From: Planctomycetaceae bacterium
GTDB taxonomy: Bacteria; Planctomycetota; Planctomycetia; Planctomycetales; Planctomycetaceae
Direction of reading: 5' to 3'
DNA length: 64,000 nt
Assembly (NCBI GenBank): GCA_020638955.1
Contig: JACKHO010000005.1
Location: 248,001-312,000, forward strand
Below are positions 1 through 8,292 of the stretch, one piece after another. The position numbers and the translations under genes are program-made. The number at the start of each line of letters is the position of its first letter. Positions within the stretch are counted from its first letter, which is position 1. The notes beneath the pieces are model-generated. The model saw only the letters and a list, made by a program, of their open reading frames with translations. It made no database searches and was not told where the DNA came from.

Positions 1-1
1 T

Positions 2-1288
2 GGGGGACGTTACGGATTCCTGGGCATTGTAATTGATGATCCCGGTATTCGTGTTGCTGTTCGACGTAAGAGTGAGTTCGACGGAACGCTGTCGGCTGAA
101 GAAGAAGTCTTCACGCATATTGGGACGAATTCGATTTCGGTGAAGCCCGGGACCTATCAAATCCTGGTGCAGCGTAATTGGATTGGCTGGGGGCGTCAGC
201 AATTGGAAGCGACCGTCACGGAGAAGAAAGCAACGAAGGTTCGGGTGTCGAATGACTTTTCTGCGCAAGCGAGTATCCCTGCTGACGAACTGAATTTGCA
301 CGAGGGGTTCAAATTCTTCTGGAACAGTATTCCGTATCAGTTTGGTGAGGCAAGCAAAAGTTGGTCGCAGGTTGAGCACGCCACGCTTTGCCAGTTACTC
401 AATGCCTATGCGGCAGGAAAGCCGGTTTCCAAGTTGGAATACGACGGAATGTATGCAAACTTGCCTCGGGAGTTGGTGAACATCGATCCCGACTCACGTG
501 CAGTGCAGTTAGTCCCGCTGGAGGCCGTTGAATTGACCATCGACACTCAGTCGGAATATGTCAGCAGTCAATTGACGTTTCCGGAGGAGATGGGTGGCGT
601 ACGGGAATTCACCGAATTGGGTAGGACAACCATTTTCGTCCCCCCGGGAGTGTATGGCTGGGATGTATTCGATGCCCACATCCGCTGGATGGGAGTTAGA
701 CCGTCAACTCTGGTAACACTCACCCAGAATGAGAGAAAAACGCTGGTCGCCACCCGCGATTTGAGCAATTACATTACCCCGCAACGTGCCGAAGGCTTTC
801 TTCGCACCGTCCCTGGAAGGGATTACGTGTTCCACTGGGGCGGAGAGTCGTTTCGTGCGCAGTATTCGGTTCGCGACTCGATGTCCACTTCGGATACCAC
901 CCTCTTCTTCGACAAGGAACAGGCAACCATCATCGGGCGACTTATTCAGGGACTAGCAGATAAGAGATATGAATTGCCGGAAAGTGAACTCATTGCCGGA
1001 ATTACTCGGGACGGAAAACCCGTCGAACGAATCAGCGACGTATTTCAAAGCATTGGCCAGCCGCAGCAACACCAGGGAAGCACAACGTTTACCCCCGATT
1101 CCTGGCTAATTCTCCCTGGTTCGAAAGAAGGGATGTACCGCATTCGTCCGTGGCCGAAAGGGCTCGTCTCCGACGAAGAACACGAGCAACTGTTCGGACC
1201 GGAAGTTGAGGTGGTCGAACCGGAAGTCAAGAAACCAGAGACTGAGCAACCAGCCAAGGCAGCGGCACCGGTCGAATCAGCTTCATGA
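2..1288 (+). CDS. PEGA-like / envelope or kinase-tail protein, 5' truncated by window edge
   Basis: The frame is open from base 2, so this is the C-terminal 428 residues of a longer protein; the first in-frame start candidate (GTG at 140) is internal to a continuous domain. Residues before and after it read like a PEGA-type surface domain, with a DDPGIRVAV strand followed by the turn KPGTYQILVQRNW. Two later segments, near residues 104-160 and 275-380 of the visible part, share a pattern: an FxW-x-Y start, a helix such as EHATLCQLLNAYAAG or KEQATIIGRLIQGLADK, and in the second a closing SWLILPGSKEGMYRI. I recall this pattern as a winged-helix-like module of planctomycete proteins, but that is inference. 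The tail is rich in Glu, Pro and Lys. Its stop overlaps the convergent dus gene by 6 bases. It may be the tail of a Ser/Thr kinase or an unrelated secreted protein; the missing N-terminus decides. Confidence 0.7.
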   Translation, partial: GGRYGFLGIVIDDPGIRVAVRRKSEFDGTLSAEEEVFTHIGTNSISVKPGTYQILVQRNWIGWGRQQLEATVTEKKATKVRVSNDFSAQASIPADELNLHEGFKFFWNSIPYQFGEASKSWSQVEHATLCQLLNAYAAGKPVSKLEYDGMYANLPRELVNIDPDSRAVQLVPLEAVELTIDTQSEYVSSQLTFPEEMGGVREFTELGRTTIFVPPGVYGWDVFDAHIRWMGVRPSTLVTLTQNERKTLVATRDLSNYITPQRAEGFLRTVPGRDYVFHWGGESFRAQYSVRDSMSTSDTTLFFDKEQATIIGRLIQGLADKRYELPESELIAGITRDGKPVERISDVFQSIGQPQQHQGSTTFTPDSWLILPGSKEGMYRIRPWPKGLVSDEEHEQLFGPEVEVVEPEVKKPETEQPAKAAAPVESAS

Positions 1289-2317
1289 ATCGCCATTTTC
1301 GATGGGATAGAACTGATCCATGACCGCCTGCCACTGCTGGGCAGTGCGGAGTGTGGCGAAGGCGTTCCGTACCGTTTCGTGCTCTGGATGAAGCGGCGCG
1401 TATTTGAAGTTGAACTGACACATTTTCCGCACCCAGCGGTCAGGACCGTACAACTCCTGCAGCAGTTCGGCATGCCGCATAATGGCGTGTCGCTGTGCAG
1501 GTACAGTGGGCGAGGGAATGGACGGTTCACCGCGCCAGAGAGCCAGACACTGGTTGAAAATCCAGGGGTTTCCAATGGCACCACGAGCTATCGTGACGCC
1601 GTCGACCTCGGTTTCCTGAATCATGCGAATGCAGTCTTCGGCGGTAAACAAATCACCGCTGCCGAGGATGACGCGTTCGCCTGCGTGCTGTTTCAGTTCT
1701 TTGAGAAACTCCCAACGGCTCGGACCATCGTAACGCTGTTCGACCGTCCGACCATGCACGGTAATGGCCGCGACACCTAACCCGAATGCACCATCGAGGA
1801 TGGTGAAGAACTTGTCGCGGCTTTCGCTGGAGTCATCAATCCCGCGCCGCATTTTGACCGTAACGGGAATTTCTGAAGGAACGACATCCCGCACGCGGCG
1901 GACAATATCGAGCGCGACGTCGGGACGCCCCAAATGGTATCCACCTCGGCATCCCCCAATAGCTGACTTCACCGGGCAGCCGAAATTGATGTCAATGACA
2001 TCGAACCCCGCCTCCACCAGTCGCATGGCTGCCGGGCCAAAGCGTTCCACGTCCGACCCCATGAGCTGTCCCGCCACAGGATGGTCATCGTCATCAACGC
2101 GGAAATGGTGCTTCGTCTTACCGGTTTGCTTCACTTCCACCGCAAACCGTTCAATCATGACCTCTGCTAATGCGTAACTGGCGCCGTATTCACGTGAGAG
2201 CCGGCGCATGGCCGCGTCGCTGTAACCGCTGAGTGCCGCCAGGACGAAGGGTGACTCCAATTGGTACGGACCAATACGCAGACCGCATTGTGGCAGTGAG
2301 GAAGGGAATCCACTCAT
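1283..2317 (-). CDS. dus: tRNA-dihydrouridine synthase (Dus family)
   Basis: 344-residue TIM-barrel flavoprotein that reduces uridine in the D-loop of tRNA using FMN and NADPH. Visible family signatures are the early substrate/FMN segment LAALSGYSDAAMRRL, the catalytic-cysteine motif DINFGCPVK near residue 110, the strand VTVKMRRG, the HGRTVEQRYDGPSRWEFL segment near 188-204, and the phosphate-binding end GVTIARGAIGNPWIF near 240. The glycine loop after the catalytic Cys reads GGCRGGYHL where E. coli DusB has a LAGSALL-like stretch. The ATG overlaps the stop of the upstream endonuclease/phosphatase-like gene as ATGA, which implies translational coupling. Its own 3' end overlaps a convergent gene by 6 bases. 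Assignment to DusA, B or C is not secure; DusB-like is most likely. Confidence 0.93.
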   Translation of the reverse strand: MSGFPSSLPQCGLRIGPYQLESPFVLAALSGYSDAAMRRLSREYGASYALAEVMIERFAVEVKQTGKTKHHFRVDDDDHPVAGQLMGSDVERFGPAAMRLVEAGFDVIDINFGCPVKSAIGGCRGGYHLGRPDVALDIVRRVRDVVPSEIPVTVKMRRGIDDSSESRDKFFTILDGAFGLGVAAITVHGRTVEQRYDGPSRWEFLKELKQHAGERVILGSGDLFTAEDCIRMIQETEVDGVTIARGAIGNPWIFNQCLALWRGEPSIPSPTVPAQRHAIMRHAELLQELYGPDRWVRKMCQFNFKYAPLHPEHETVRNAFATLRTAQQWQAVMDQFYPIENGDS

Positions 2318-3333
2318 GGCGACTCTTCCTCCACTTCATCTGCGATTCGCAGCATGGCCAGCACGGGACGATGGTCAGAGTTCACCGGTGTGAGACGATG
2401 ACATTGGATGGGCTGAATTGTTGGCCCAACCCAAATTTGATCCAGCCATAGCACAGGAGCAGGATGCGGCCACGTTGGAGCGTATCCCTTCCCAGACACT
2501 TCGAATGCTTCCCGCAGGAACTGTCGCATGGGACCGAAATGCACCGACTCTACCGGCGTATTGAAGTCCCCCATGACAACCAAATTCTTGTCACGGAACG
2601 GAGCGAGTTCATTTGCGAGTTTGCCGAGCACGGGACGGCGCGAGTAGTAGGGATCGGATTTCAAATCGACGACGACACACGTCAGTTCGTGGCCATTCAC
2701 CTGGCAGTCAATGCGGCGGTAAATCGAATTCTTCGCCAACTCTTCCGCAACGCAAGTGCCGCTGGTCCCTTTGGTCATGACCAGCAAGCCGCCCCCCAGC
2801 AGGGAAATGTCGTAGTTGGGACAGTGTTCTTCCCAGAACTGACGCCGCTCTGCATTCGCCCAGCCTGACTCAACCAGCGCGACGACGTCGGCATCCACCT
2901 GATTAATCAGGTTCGCTGCCGGAGCCATGTCTTTCTTGCGGGCCACGTTCCAGAACATCACGGAAATGTCCGACTCCACGGTCGGCTGCGATTTGTCGCT
3001 AAAACATGTTGTGCTCCAGGCGAAAAACATCGCCACGGACAACACCGCCCATACCAGCGACTGCCGCCGCCATTTGAGTGCCCACGTGCAAATCGCGGAA
3101 CAGAGACATCCCACGCAAAGCAAAGCGAGGGGAGTCGCATAGTAAATCGTCGAGAGAAACAACCAGCGGTCGGTGACGGTGAGTCGCGTGAACAACCCGG
3201 CGATGGATACGGCACCGCAAAACAAATAAGCCGCCCGCCAGTATCGATTCACTGGCCGGTCGAGTGGCTGTGTCTCGTCTGTCTGTTCCGGTTCTTGCTC
3301 ACTGGGGGACATGTGCAGTTCTTTACGCGACAT
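2314..3333 (-). CDS. Membrane-anchored endonuclease/exonuclease/phosphatase-fold protein
   Basis: 339 residues. A charged N-terminal tail is followed by about three hydrophobic segments (residues 35-115, including YLFCGAVSIAGLF and YYATPLALLCVGCLCSA). A soluble EEP domain follows, which should face the periplasm. Its motifs are complete: the FWNVA strand, ALVESGW with the metal-binding Glu, LVVMGDFNTP with Asp and Asn, and NSDHRPV with the catalytic Asp-His. The family contains Mg-dependent phosphodiesterases of nucleic acids, phosphoinositides or sphingolipids, and the substrate cannot be read from sequence. The frame opens one codon earlier with TTG; I chose the ATG at 3333. An alternative ATG at 3312 would trim seven residues. 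The stop overlaps the start of dus by 4 bases, so the two form an operon. Confidence 0.85.
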   Translation of the reverse strand: MSRKELHMSPSEQEPEQTDETQPLDRPVNRYWRAAYLFCGAVSIAGLFTRLTVTDRWLFLSTIYYATPLALLCVGCLCSAICTWALKWRRQSLVWAVLSVAMFFAWSTTCFSDKSQPTVESDISVMFWNVARKKDMAPAANLINQVDADVVALVESGWANAERRQFWEEHCPNYDISLLGGGLLVMTKGTSGTCVAEELAKNSIYRRIDCQVNGHELTCVVVDLKSDPYYSRRPVLGKLANELAPFRDKNLVVMGDFNTPVESVHFGPMRQFLREAFEVSGKGYAPTWPHPAPVLWLDQIWVGPTIQPIQCHRLTPVNSDHRPVLAMLRIADEVEEESP

Positions 3334-3638
3334 CAATTCAACAAGCTGTGGTTCAGCGATGATTCGTTGTCTTGCGTTCTATCAAGCACCACATGCACGA
3401 GGCAAACCAACGGGAGCTGTGAGCATCACCACCGCAATCAGAATGCTCGTCCACCGCAACAGACAACTCAAGCCACAAGACGGCAAATCTCGGTCAAACA
3501 TGGCGACAGGTAGTTAGGCACTTCGCAGAGAGAATCGCGACAAATACAAGCAGCCTTCCGAACCGGAATTGATTCGGAAGGCTGTCGTCATTCGGTACGA
3601 TCGCGGTGGGTCCCGCTTTCGTTAAGAAAGTTCTACTC
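3334..3638. other. Intergenic stretch, no gene
   Basis: About 300 bases between two leftward genes. It should hold the promoter of the endonuclease/phosphatase-dus operon near its left side. A terminator hairpin for the upstream BON-domain gene lies at 3551-3584. Small open frames here (for example 3295-3513) have no start signal or recognisable protein character. Confidence 0.6.
3551..3584 (-). terminator. Rho-independent-type terminator of the BON-domain gene
   Basis: A 12-bp perfect stem (CAGCCTTCCGAA paired with TTCGGAAGGCTG) with a 10-base loop lies about 55 bases past the stop of the leftward gene that ends at 3639. Read on the minus strand it is followed by a moderately U-rich run (CTTGTATTTG). 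Confidence 0.7.
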
Positions 3639-4781
3639 TTACTTAGACCAGTTGTGTGGATTCATGAACCACCACCAACGATCGGTGCGGGAGTTGAACT
3701 TCAGATTCCAGTATCCGTCGTCCCATTCCAAGGTGGCTTCACGCCATTCGGCGGGAACCTGTGGGTAGGGATAGTATGGTCCAATGTATGGCCAGGCCTG
3801 GGCATCGTACATTTTGGGGTACGAGACAGCGGCGTAGTTGGGATACTGAGCGTAAGAAGGCCATGCGTACTCAGGCAGGTTGGGCTGGTTGTAAACCCGG
3901 TGACCGACCTGTTGAGCATTGCCATACTGAGGCATGCCTTGAGGGGCCATCCCCTGTTGTGCGTACTGCATTTGCTGGGCGTACTGCATTTGTTGCACGT
4001 AGGCCGGATCGAACTGCTGCTGTCCACCATAACCGGCAGGTGGCATTTGCTGGGGATAACCCTGCATTTGCGGTTCACCATAGCCAACTGGTTGAACAGT
4101 GTCCTGAGCGGCGAGGCGGTTGATGACGCCCTGCACACCGTTCACACTGCGTGCGGCCATTTCAGCGCGTTGTGCCTGCTCGACATTGTCCACTGAACCA
4201 ATGAGACTGGCCCAACCATCTTTGAAGCGAACTTCGATATCGGCGCCTCCCAGTCCAGCTTTGGTAAGCGACTGTGCAATTTGCTGGGCAACCTGCTGAT
4301 TCGACGTACGCGTTTCATAGCTGACAGGACGAACGCGTTGAGCGGTACCAGGAGCAGCCTGATGCACAGCTCGTTCAACGCTGTTGCCCTGAGGTCCTTC
4401 GGCTGCCGCCTGTTGAATCGCCCCCGGGGTAGTGGGAGCAGCAGCTTCCATGACGACAAGCTCATTCTTCACAGTTTCAACCTGTGGGACCCGTTGCACC
4501 AGGCTGGTCACAAGGGCCTTCTGGGAAGAGTCCTTGATTTGACCAGAAATGCGGGCGACACCCGACTGAAACTCAATTTGCACTTGCTTGTGAACAAGCT
4601 TCGCACCGCCAAGAACCTTGGCGATATCCTGTGCGACTTCTTCATTACTACGTTGCGGAGCATTGGCAGCGACCGGCGGCGCAGAATTTGACTGCGCAAA
4701 ATCGAACGGACCGGCAAACGTGATGCCAGGAGCTGCTAACAGCAACCCCAAACCCAATGCCCATTTCCTTGGGAGAAACAT
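3639..4781 (-). CDS. Secreted protein with two BON domains and aromatic C-terminal tail
   Basis: 380 residues. It has a clear signal peptide (WALGLGLLLAAPGITFAG, cleavage near residue 24) and the best Shine-Dalgarno in this part of the window: AAGGAG, six bases before the ATG. Two BON-like repeats follow, at residues 45-111 and 160-225. Each has the pattern of a helix (EEVAQDIAKVL or QQVAQQIAQSL), a strand with GVARISG or GWASLIG, and a helix ending in a VxxVxN/NGVQGVINRL turn. A low-complexity Q/M/Y/G/P region covers residues 235-300. The last 75 residues are unusually rich in Tyr and Trp (WPYIGPYYPYP, DDGYWNLKF, DRWWWFMNP). BON domains typically bind membrane or protein surfaces in the periplasm. 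I recall similar aromatic tails in other planctomycetes, so the tail is probably a lineage-specific module. Monocistronic, with a terminator downstream. Confidence 0.85.
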   Translation of the reverse strand: MFLPRKWALGLGLLLAAPGITFAGPFDFAQSNSAPPVAANAPQRSNEEVAQDIAKVLGGAKLVHKQVQIEFQSGVARISGQIKDSSQKALVTSLVQRVPQVETVKNELVVMEAAAPTTPGAIQQAAAEGPQGNSVERAVHQAAPGTAQRVRPVSYETRTSNQQVAQQIAQSLTKAGLGGADIEVRFKDGWASLIGSVDNVEQAQRAEMAARSVNGVQGVINRLAAQDTVQPVGYGEPQMQGYPQQMPPAGYGGQQQFDPAYVQQMQYAQQMQYAQQGMAPQGMPQYGNAQQVGHRVYNQPNLPEYAWPSYAQYPNYAAVSYPKMYDAQAWPYIGPYYPYPQVPAEWREATLEWDDGYWNLKFNSRTDRWWWFMNPHNWSK

Positions 4782-5026
4782 GGACCACTCCTTTGATCTC
4801 TACGGTGTCCGCTGGGAGCGCGTGTCGAGCACCTCACGGACGTAATCGAATGACGATGCTGTAGAAATCGGCCATGCAGGTCAGGCTGGATGAGTTATTC
4901 TGAATTTTTCGGCTGGGACCGTCCTTATCGGTTTTTCCAAATCTGACTGCAAGGCAATGCAGCTCGGTGATGTGGCAAGGACGCCTGTCCCGGCTTTTGG
5001 GTTGCAAATTCCTTCTTCGCAACGCT

Positions 5027-6043
5027 TTACGATTCTCTTGGTGGCCGGTTTTCATCGTCAAATGGCAAGTCAGCCGTCGGCTCCTCGTCATCTGGAACTT
5101 CGAATTCGGTAATTTCGATGGGTACGGTGTCTTCGAAAACGAGGTCCAGAAACTGGTCCTCAGTCAGTTCGATCACCGGTTTCCTGGGTTCCGGGGTCAT
5201 CAGTCCCTCCGATGACTCATGCGTTTCCCCCTTCTTTCCGAGACGTTCCAGCAAACGGTGGAACTGACGTTTCGGGGCCGGGGCTTTGACCGTCTGCTGG
5301 CGGTCGGACTGATCGAGATATGTGTTCAGAAGGTATTCGAGCGATTCGAGCTCTTCATCTGAAATGTGCCTGGGAAGTTGCACCGTCAGCACCCGCCGTC
5401 CTGGACGATGCCAGAGAGCCAGTTCGACAGGTGCTTTCCAGCCCCTGTGTTCCACAATTTCGCTCTTCTTCAAGTCGGCCCAAGGGATGAGGCTGGGGAA
5501 TGACGTGTCTGGGAACGACGCAAAAAGAAGTCCAGCGGGGGAAACCGTGAGCAATCCTTCGGACCGCAAGTACGGTTCATTCCAACACCAGATTGCCGCA
5601 AGAAGCATGCCTCCCCACACAGCCACATCCACGGCATACACAATGGTCCAGGGAGGGGCAGTCCGCAGTGACATGAGCGTCCACTCGATGAACAGCCAGT
5701 AAACAATGCCGCCAGCGATGAGTAGAACTGTAAGGTATGTCCGGCCCTCGGGACGCGACGGTCTGAATCGTGGCCAGATTCCCGGAATCTCCAAATCTTT
5801 CCGGTCGGGAATAATGACGTCACGTGGCTTGGGAATAACGAGCAGCATGACGCCAAACAGAATACCGAATGCCACTGCACGAACTGCAAAGGCAACGAGA
5901 TCAGAAGCGCCACCGAGAATCGAGGAAAGCACGAAGTAGACAACGCCGAACACCAGCATCCGAACAAGATTCCGGCGAACTTCCTCCTCCGCCGTCGGAA
6001 GACGAACTTCACTCACCGCCGGTGTTTCACCATTGTCGGACAT
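5027..6043 (-). CDS. Membrane protein of unknown function, four predicted TM segments
   Basis: 338 residues from the ATG at 6043, which follows a purine-rich GAAGGGAAG at Shine-Dalgarno distance. The frame continues upstream to a TTG at 6064, which I judge less likely. Four hydrophobic segments are visible: LVFGVVYFVLSSILGG, VRAVAFGILFGVMLLVI, YLTVLLIAGGIVYWLFI and VYAVDVAVWGGMLLAAIW. A soluble domain follows with a YcxB/PH-like flavour (GLLTVSPAGLLFASFPDTSFPSLIPW, then RRVLTVQLPRHISDEELESL). The last 80 residues are acidic and probably unstructured. I do not recognise the family. The arrangement of two TM pairs and a small beta domain resembles bacterial PH/YcxB membrane proteins, but that is weak inference. 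Confidence 0.75.
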   Translation of the reverse strand: MSDNGETPAVSEVRLPTAEEEVRRNLVRMLVFGVVYFVLSSILGGASDLVAFAVRAVAFGILFGVMLLVIPKPRDVIIPDRKDLEIPGIWPRFRPSRPEGRTYLTVLLIAGGIVYWLFIEWTLMSLRTAPPWTIVYAVDVAVWGGMLLAAIWCWNEPYLRSEGLLTVSPAGLLFASFPDTSFPSLIPWADLKKSEIVEHRGWKAPVELALWHRPGRRVLTVQLPRHISDEELESLEYLLNTYLDQSDRQQTVKAPAPKRQFHRLLERLGKKGETHESSEGLMTPEPRKPVIELTEDQFLDLVFEDTVPIEITEFEVPDDEEPTADLPFDDENRPPRES

Positions 6044-6235
6044 GAACTTCCCTTCTTCAGCCAATACGACAGAATGTCTTTGCAGGAGATTCTACTATGA
6101 AACCTCGGTGACACTCAACAACACCACACTACTCTCCAGAATCACAATCCGCCAAAATCCATGAGACGCAGCCGATTCGCTTCCGGCTTCACTCATGTGC
6201 ACCGGTCACAGTGTCCCGAAAGGAGAAGTGCGAGG

Positions 6236-6769
6236 ATGGTTGTGAGATTGTATTTCTTCGCCCTAGGTACGCTGTTGCTATTCGGTTTGGGATGCGGGGC
6301 GCGCGAGTCGGTTTCTGATGAGACGCAGAACGAAACCGTGCGGCTTGTGTCCGAGGCATACGTGCAGGCGAAACTCTCGGAAGCCTTGAGCCACATGATC
6401 AATGAGGCGATTGAAGAAATGCCGAAAATCATGTCGGATGCGGGGCTCTCGATGGAGGATGATGATTGCGAACTGCTCAACCATGCGTCTGAAATGGCAC
6501 CGCCCGATTCGGAAGTCAAAGTCGTTGAGATGTTTGTCGTGCGGGCAGCGTCCGATGTGCGCGGAGCGTCGTCCGGGATGCTGGACTTTGGGTCGGTACA
6601 CATCAAAGTACGAACGGTTCCGTCTGCACTGCCACAATCCGTAGCGTCGATTACGACGTTTGATGCAAAGGGAACCGTTCAGGCGTGCGAAGTCATTGTG
6701 AGAGACAGCCAGCACTGGGCACGTATGAAACCGTCGACCGAATTCATCCCCGACCTTGAGGGCAAGTGA
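6236..6769 (+). CDS. Small putative lipoprotein of unknown function
   Basis: 177 residues from the ATG at 6236, which has an AGGAG ten bases upstream. The longer frame from 6161 adds 25 Arg/His-rich residues before the signal sequence and is unlikely. The N-terminus (VRLYFFALGTLLLFGLGC) is a lipoprotein signal peptide with a lipobox ending at the Cys at residue 20. The mature part is largely helical and acidic (LSEALSHMINEAIEEMPKIM) and then beta-rich (VKVVEMFVVRAASDV, GSVHIKVRTVPSALP). No family is recognised. It is convergent with the GNAT gene at 6826 and sits alone on its strand. Envelope location is predicted; function unknown. Confidence 0.65.
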   Translation: MVVRLYFFALGTLLLFGLGCGARESVSDETQNETVRLVSEAYVQAKLSEALSHMINEAIEEMPKIMSDAGLSMEDDDCELLNHASEMAPPDSEVKVVEMFVVRAASDVRGASSGMLDFGSVHIKVRTVPSALPQSVASITTFDAKGTVQACEVIVRDSQHWARMKPSTEFIPDLEGK

Positions 6770-6825
6770 CACATCCAGGTGAGGTGGCGAGGCCGGCGAG
6801 ACTCATCGATCCAGCAAAACTCAGC

Positions 6826-7257
6826 TCACTGTTCGGCACGATTGATTCGCAGAAACATTCCGCATTTGGTTGGTGGCAGTGCGGGCTGAAATCCGAAACG
6901 TTCGTAGAACTTCGGGGTACCGTGATCGGCCATGAGGCTGACGTAAGCGGTGTCGGGCGCGTGGGTGTGGAGGTATTCCACGAGCGCCTCCATAATCATC
7001 CGGCCAATCCCGCGCTTCTGATATTCAGGCAAGACGGCAATATCCACGATTTCAAAGAAGCAGCCGCCGTCTCCGACGACGCGTCCAATGCCAATGCGTT
7101 TGTCGCCATCGAACGCGCAAACTGCCGCAATCGAGTTTGACAGTCCAATTGTCGCTGCCTTTTCAGACTTGCGACTGAGCCCCGCCGCGAGGCGAATACT
7201 GATGTACTCGTCGACAGGCGGCACTTCATGTTTCAGGACAATTCCCGCGACATTCAT
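6826..7257 (-). CDS. GNAT-family N-acetyltransferase
   Basis: 143 residues, a single GNAT domain that transfers an acetyl group from acetyl-CoA to an amine of unknown identity. The acetyl-CoA pyrophosphate-binding motif is EYQKRGIGRMIM near residues 78-89, matching Q-x-x-G-x-G/A. It is preceded by the strand CFFEIVDIAVLP and followed by the late helix-strand FYERFGFQPA. The ATG at 7257 has a GGAGA at a good distance. Substrate cannot be inferred. The short length and the GDKRIGIGRVV strand suggest an aminoglycoside-acetyltransferase-like or generic small-molecule GNAT. Confidence 0.88.
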   Translation of the reverse strand: MNVAGIVLKHEVPPVDEYISIRLAAGLSRKSEKAATIGLSNSIAAVCAFDGDKRIGIGRVVGDGGCFFEIVDIAVLPEYQKRGIGRMIMEALVEYLHTHAPDTAYVSLMADHGTPKFYERFGFQPALPPTKCGMFLRINRAEQ

Positions 7258-7322
7258 GATGTACTCTCCGAAGACGGCTTCAGCATCGATGGGGCCTTAC
7301 GACACCGGAAGTTGTGGTGTGC

Positions 7323-7345
7323 CACTGGCTGCTTGTCAGCCAGTG
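7323..7345. repeat. Palindromic hairpin repeat, copy 1
   Basis: Perfect 9-bp inverted repeat CACTGGCTG / CAGCCAGTG around a 5-base loop CTTGT. The same stem recurs at 7518-7540 with the loop complemented and reversed in sense, so the two copies are themselves in opposite orientation. It lies in the 335-base gap between the GNAT gene and trpG. Confidence 0.75.
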
Positions 7346-7517
7346 TTTGGAGGGCATTACGTTTCCGACTTGTATCCTATTACAGGAACCGGCTGCCACC
7401 AATCTAAGTGGAACGACGTCGCTTGTCCGTCAAAAGAGAATCTCATCAGATTCTGGACATGGCGTGTGTTCCCATTGAGTTCTTCACGATTTCCTGCACA
7501 GCACGTCTTGCGAATCG

Positions 7518-7540
7518 CACTGGCTGGCAAGCAGCCAGTG
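7518..7540. repeat. Palindromic hairpin repeat, copy 2
   Basis: Same 9-bp stem CACTGGCTG / CAGCCAGTG with loop GCAAG, about 170 bases from copy 1. With their loops CTTGT and GCAAG, the two elements look like one mobile or REP-like palindrome inserted in both orientations. Confidence 0.75.
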
Positions 7541-7599
7541 GCACACGTGTTACAGCCTACCCGCGAGCATCCAGTGGCACACGCGTTACGGCCTACCCG
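7535..7599. repeat. Two tandem 29-bp direct repeats reaching into the 3' end of trpG
   Basis: The 29-base unit, beginning CCAGTGGCACACG and ending GCCTACCCG, occurs at 7535-7563 and again at 7571-7599 with only two mismatches, at a period of 36 bases. The first copy overlaps the right arm of the palindrome above. The second covers the trpG stop codon. Confidence 0.7.
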
Positions 7600-8192
7600 A
7601 CAGTTTCACGGCACAAACCAAGGAAGTTCTTCAGTAGGTCGGTGCCGACGTGGCTCAAGAAGCTCTCCGGGTGAAACTGCACTCCGTGAATGGGATAGTC
7701 GCGGTGCTGGAGCGCCATGAGTTCCGCGGGATGGTCGCTGTCGCGCGTCCAGGCGGTGGGGATGAGTTCGGCGGGGAGTGTGTCTTCAGGAACAATGAGG
7801 CTGTGGTAGCGCGTGGCCTGAAATGGAGAAGGGAGTCCGGCAAACACACCCATTTGGTCGTGATGAATTTCGGAGACTTTGCCGTGCATGAGCCGGTCGG
7901 CCCGAACGACTTTGGCACCGAATGTCTGACCGATGCATTGATGCCCCAGACACACTCCGAGGAGTGGAATGGTCACTCCCAGTTCGCGAATGACATCACA
8001 TGACAGACCTGCTTCATTGGGGGTGCAGGGGCCAGGAGAAATGATAATCCCGGCGGGATTCATGTCGCGGATTTCGTCGACACTCGTCTGGTCGTTGCGG
8101 CGAACCTCAATGTTCAGCGTGGGATCAATTTCCCCCAGACGCTGCACGAGGTTGTAGGTAAACGAGTCGTAATTATCGAGAATGAAAATCAT
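7593..8192 (-). CDS. trpG: Glutamine amidotransferase, anthranilate/aminodeoxychorismate synthase component II
   Basis: 199 residues, the full length of a class-I glutamine amidotransferase subunit (TrpG/PabA). It releases ammonia from glutamine for anthranilate or 4-amino-4-deoxychorismate synthesis. Motifs seen: the N-terminal IFILDNYDSFTYNLVQ, the oxyanion-hole segment IISPGPCTPNEAG, the catalytic-Cys nucleophile elbow LLGVCLGHQCIGQ (Cys near residue 81), HGKVSEIHHD, and the catalytic His-Glu in GVQFHPESFLSHVG. No TrpE/PabB subunit lies next to it, so which pathway it serves, or whether it serves both as in Bacillus, cannot be told. The 3' end overlaps a short direct repeat. Confidence 0.95.
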   Translation of the reverse strand: MIFILDNYDSFTYNLVQRLGEIDPTLNIEVRRNDQTSVDEIRDMNPAGIIISPGPCTPNEAGLSCDVIRELGVTIPLLGVCLGHQCIGQTFGAKVVRADRLMHGKVSEIHHDQMGVFAGLPSPFQATRYHSLIVPEDTLPAELIPTAWTRDSDHPAELMALQHRDYPIHGVQFHPESFLSHVGTDLLKNFLGLCRETVG

Positions 8193-8292
8193 GTCGCTGG
8201 CAGCGAAAAATGAAGAGGCAAGTCACTGACTGGCAGGCATTGTAGAGGAGAACAATCTGAAGGCGGACTGTTCGACGACCATTTTCACGGAA

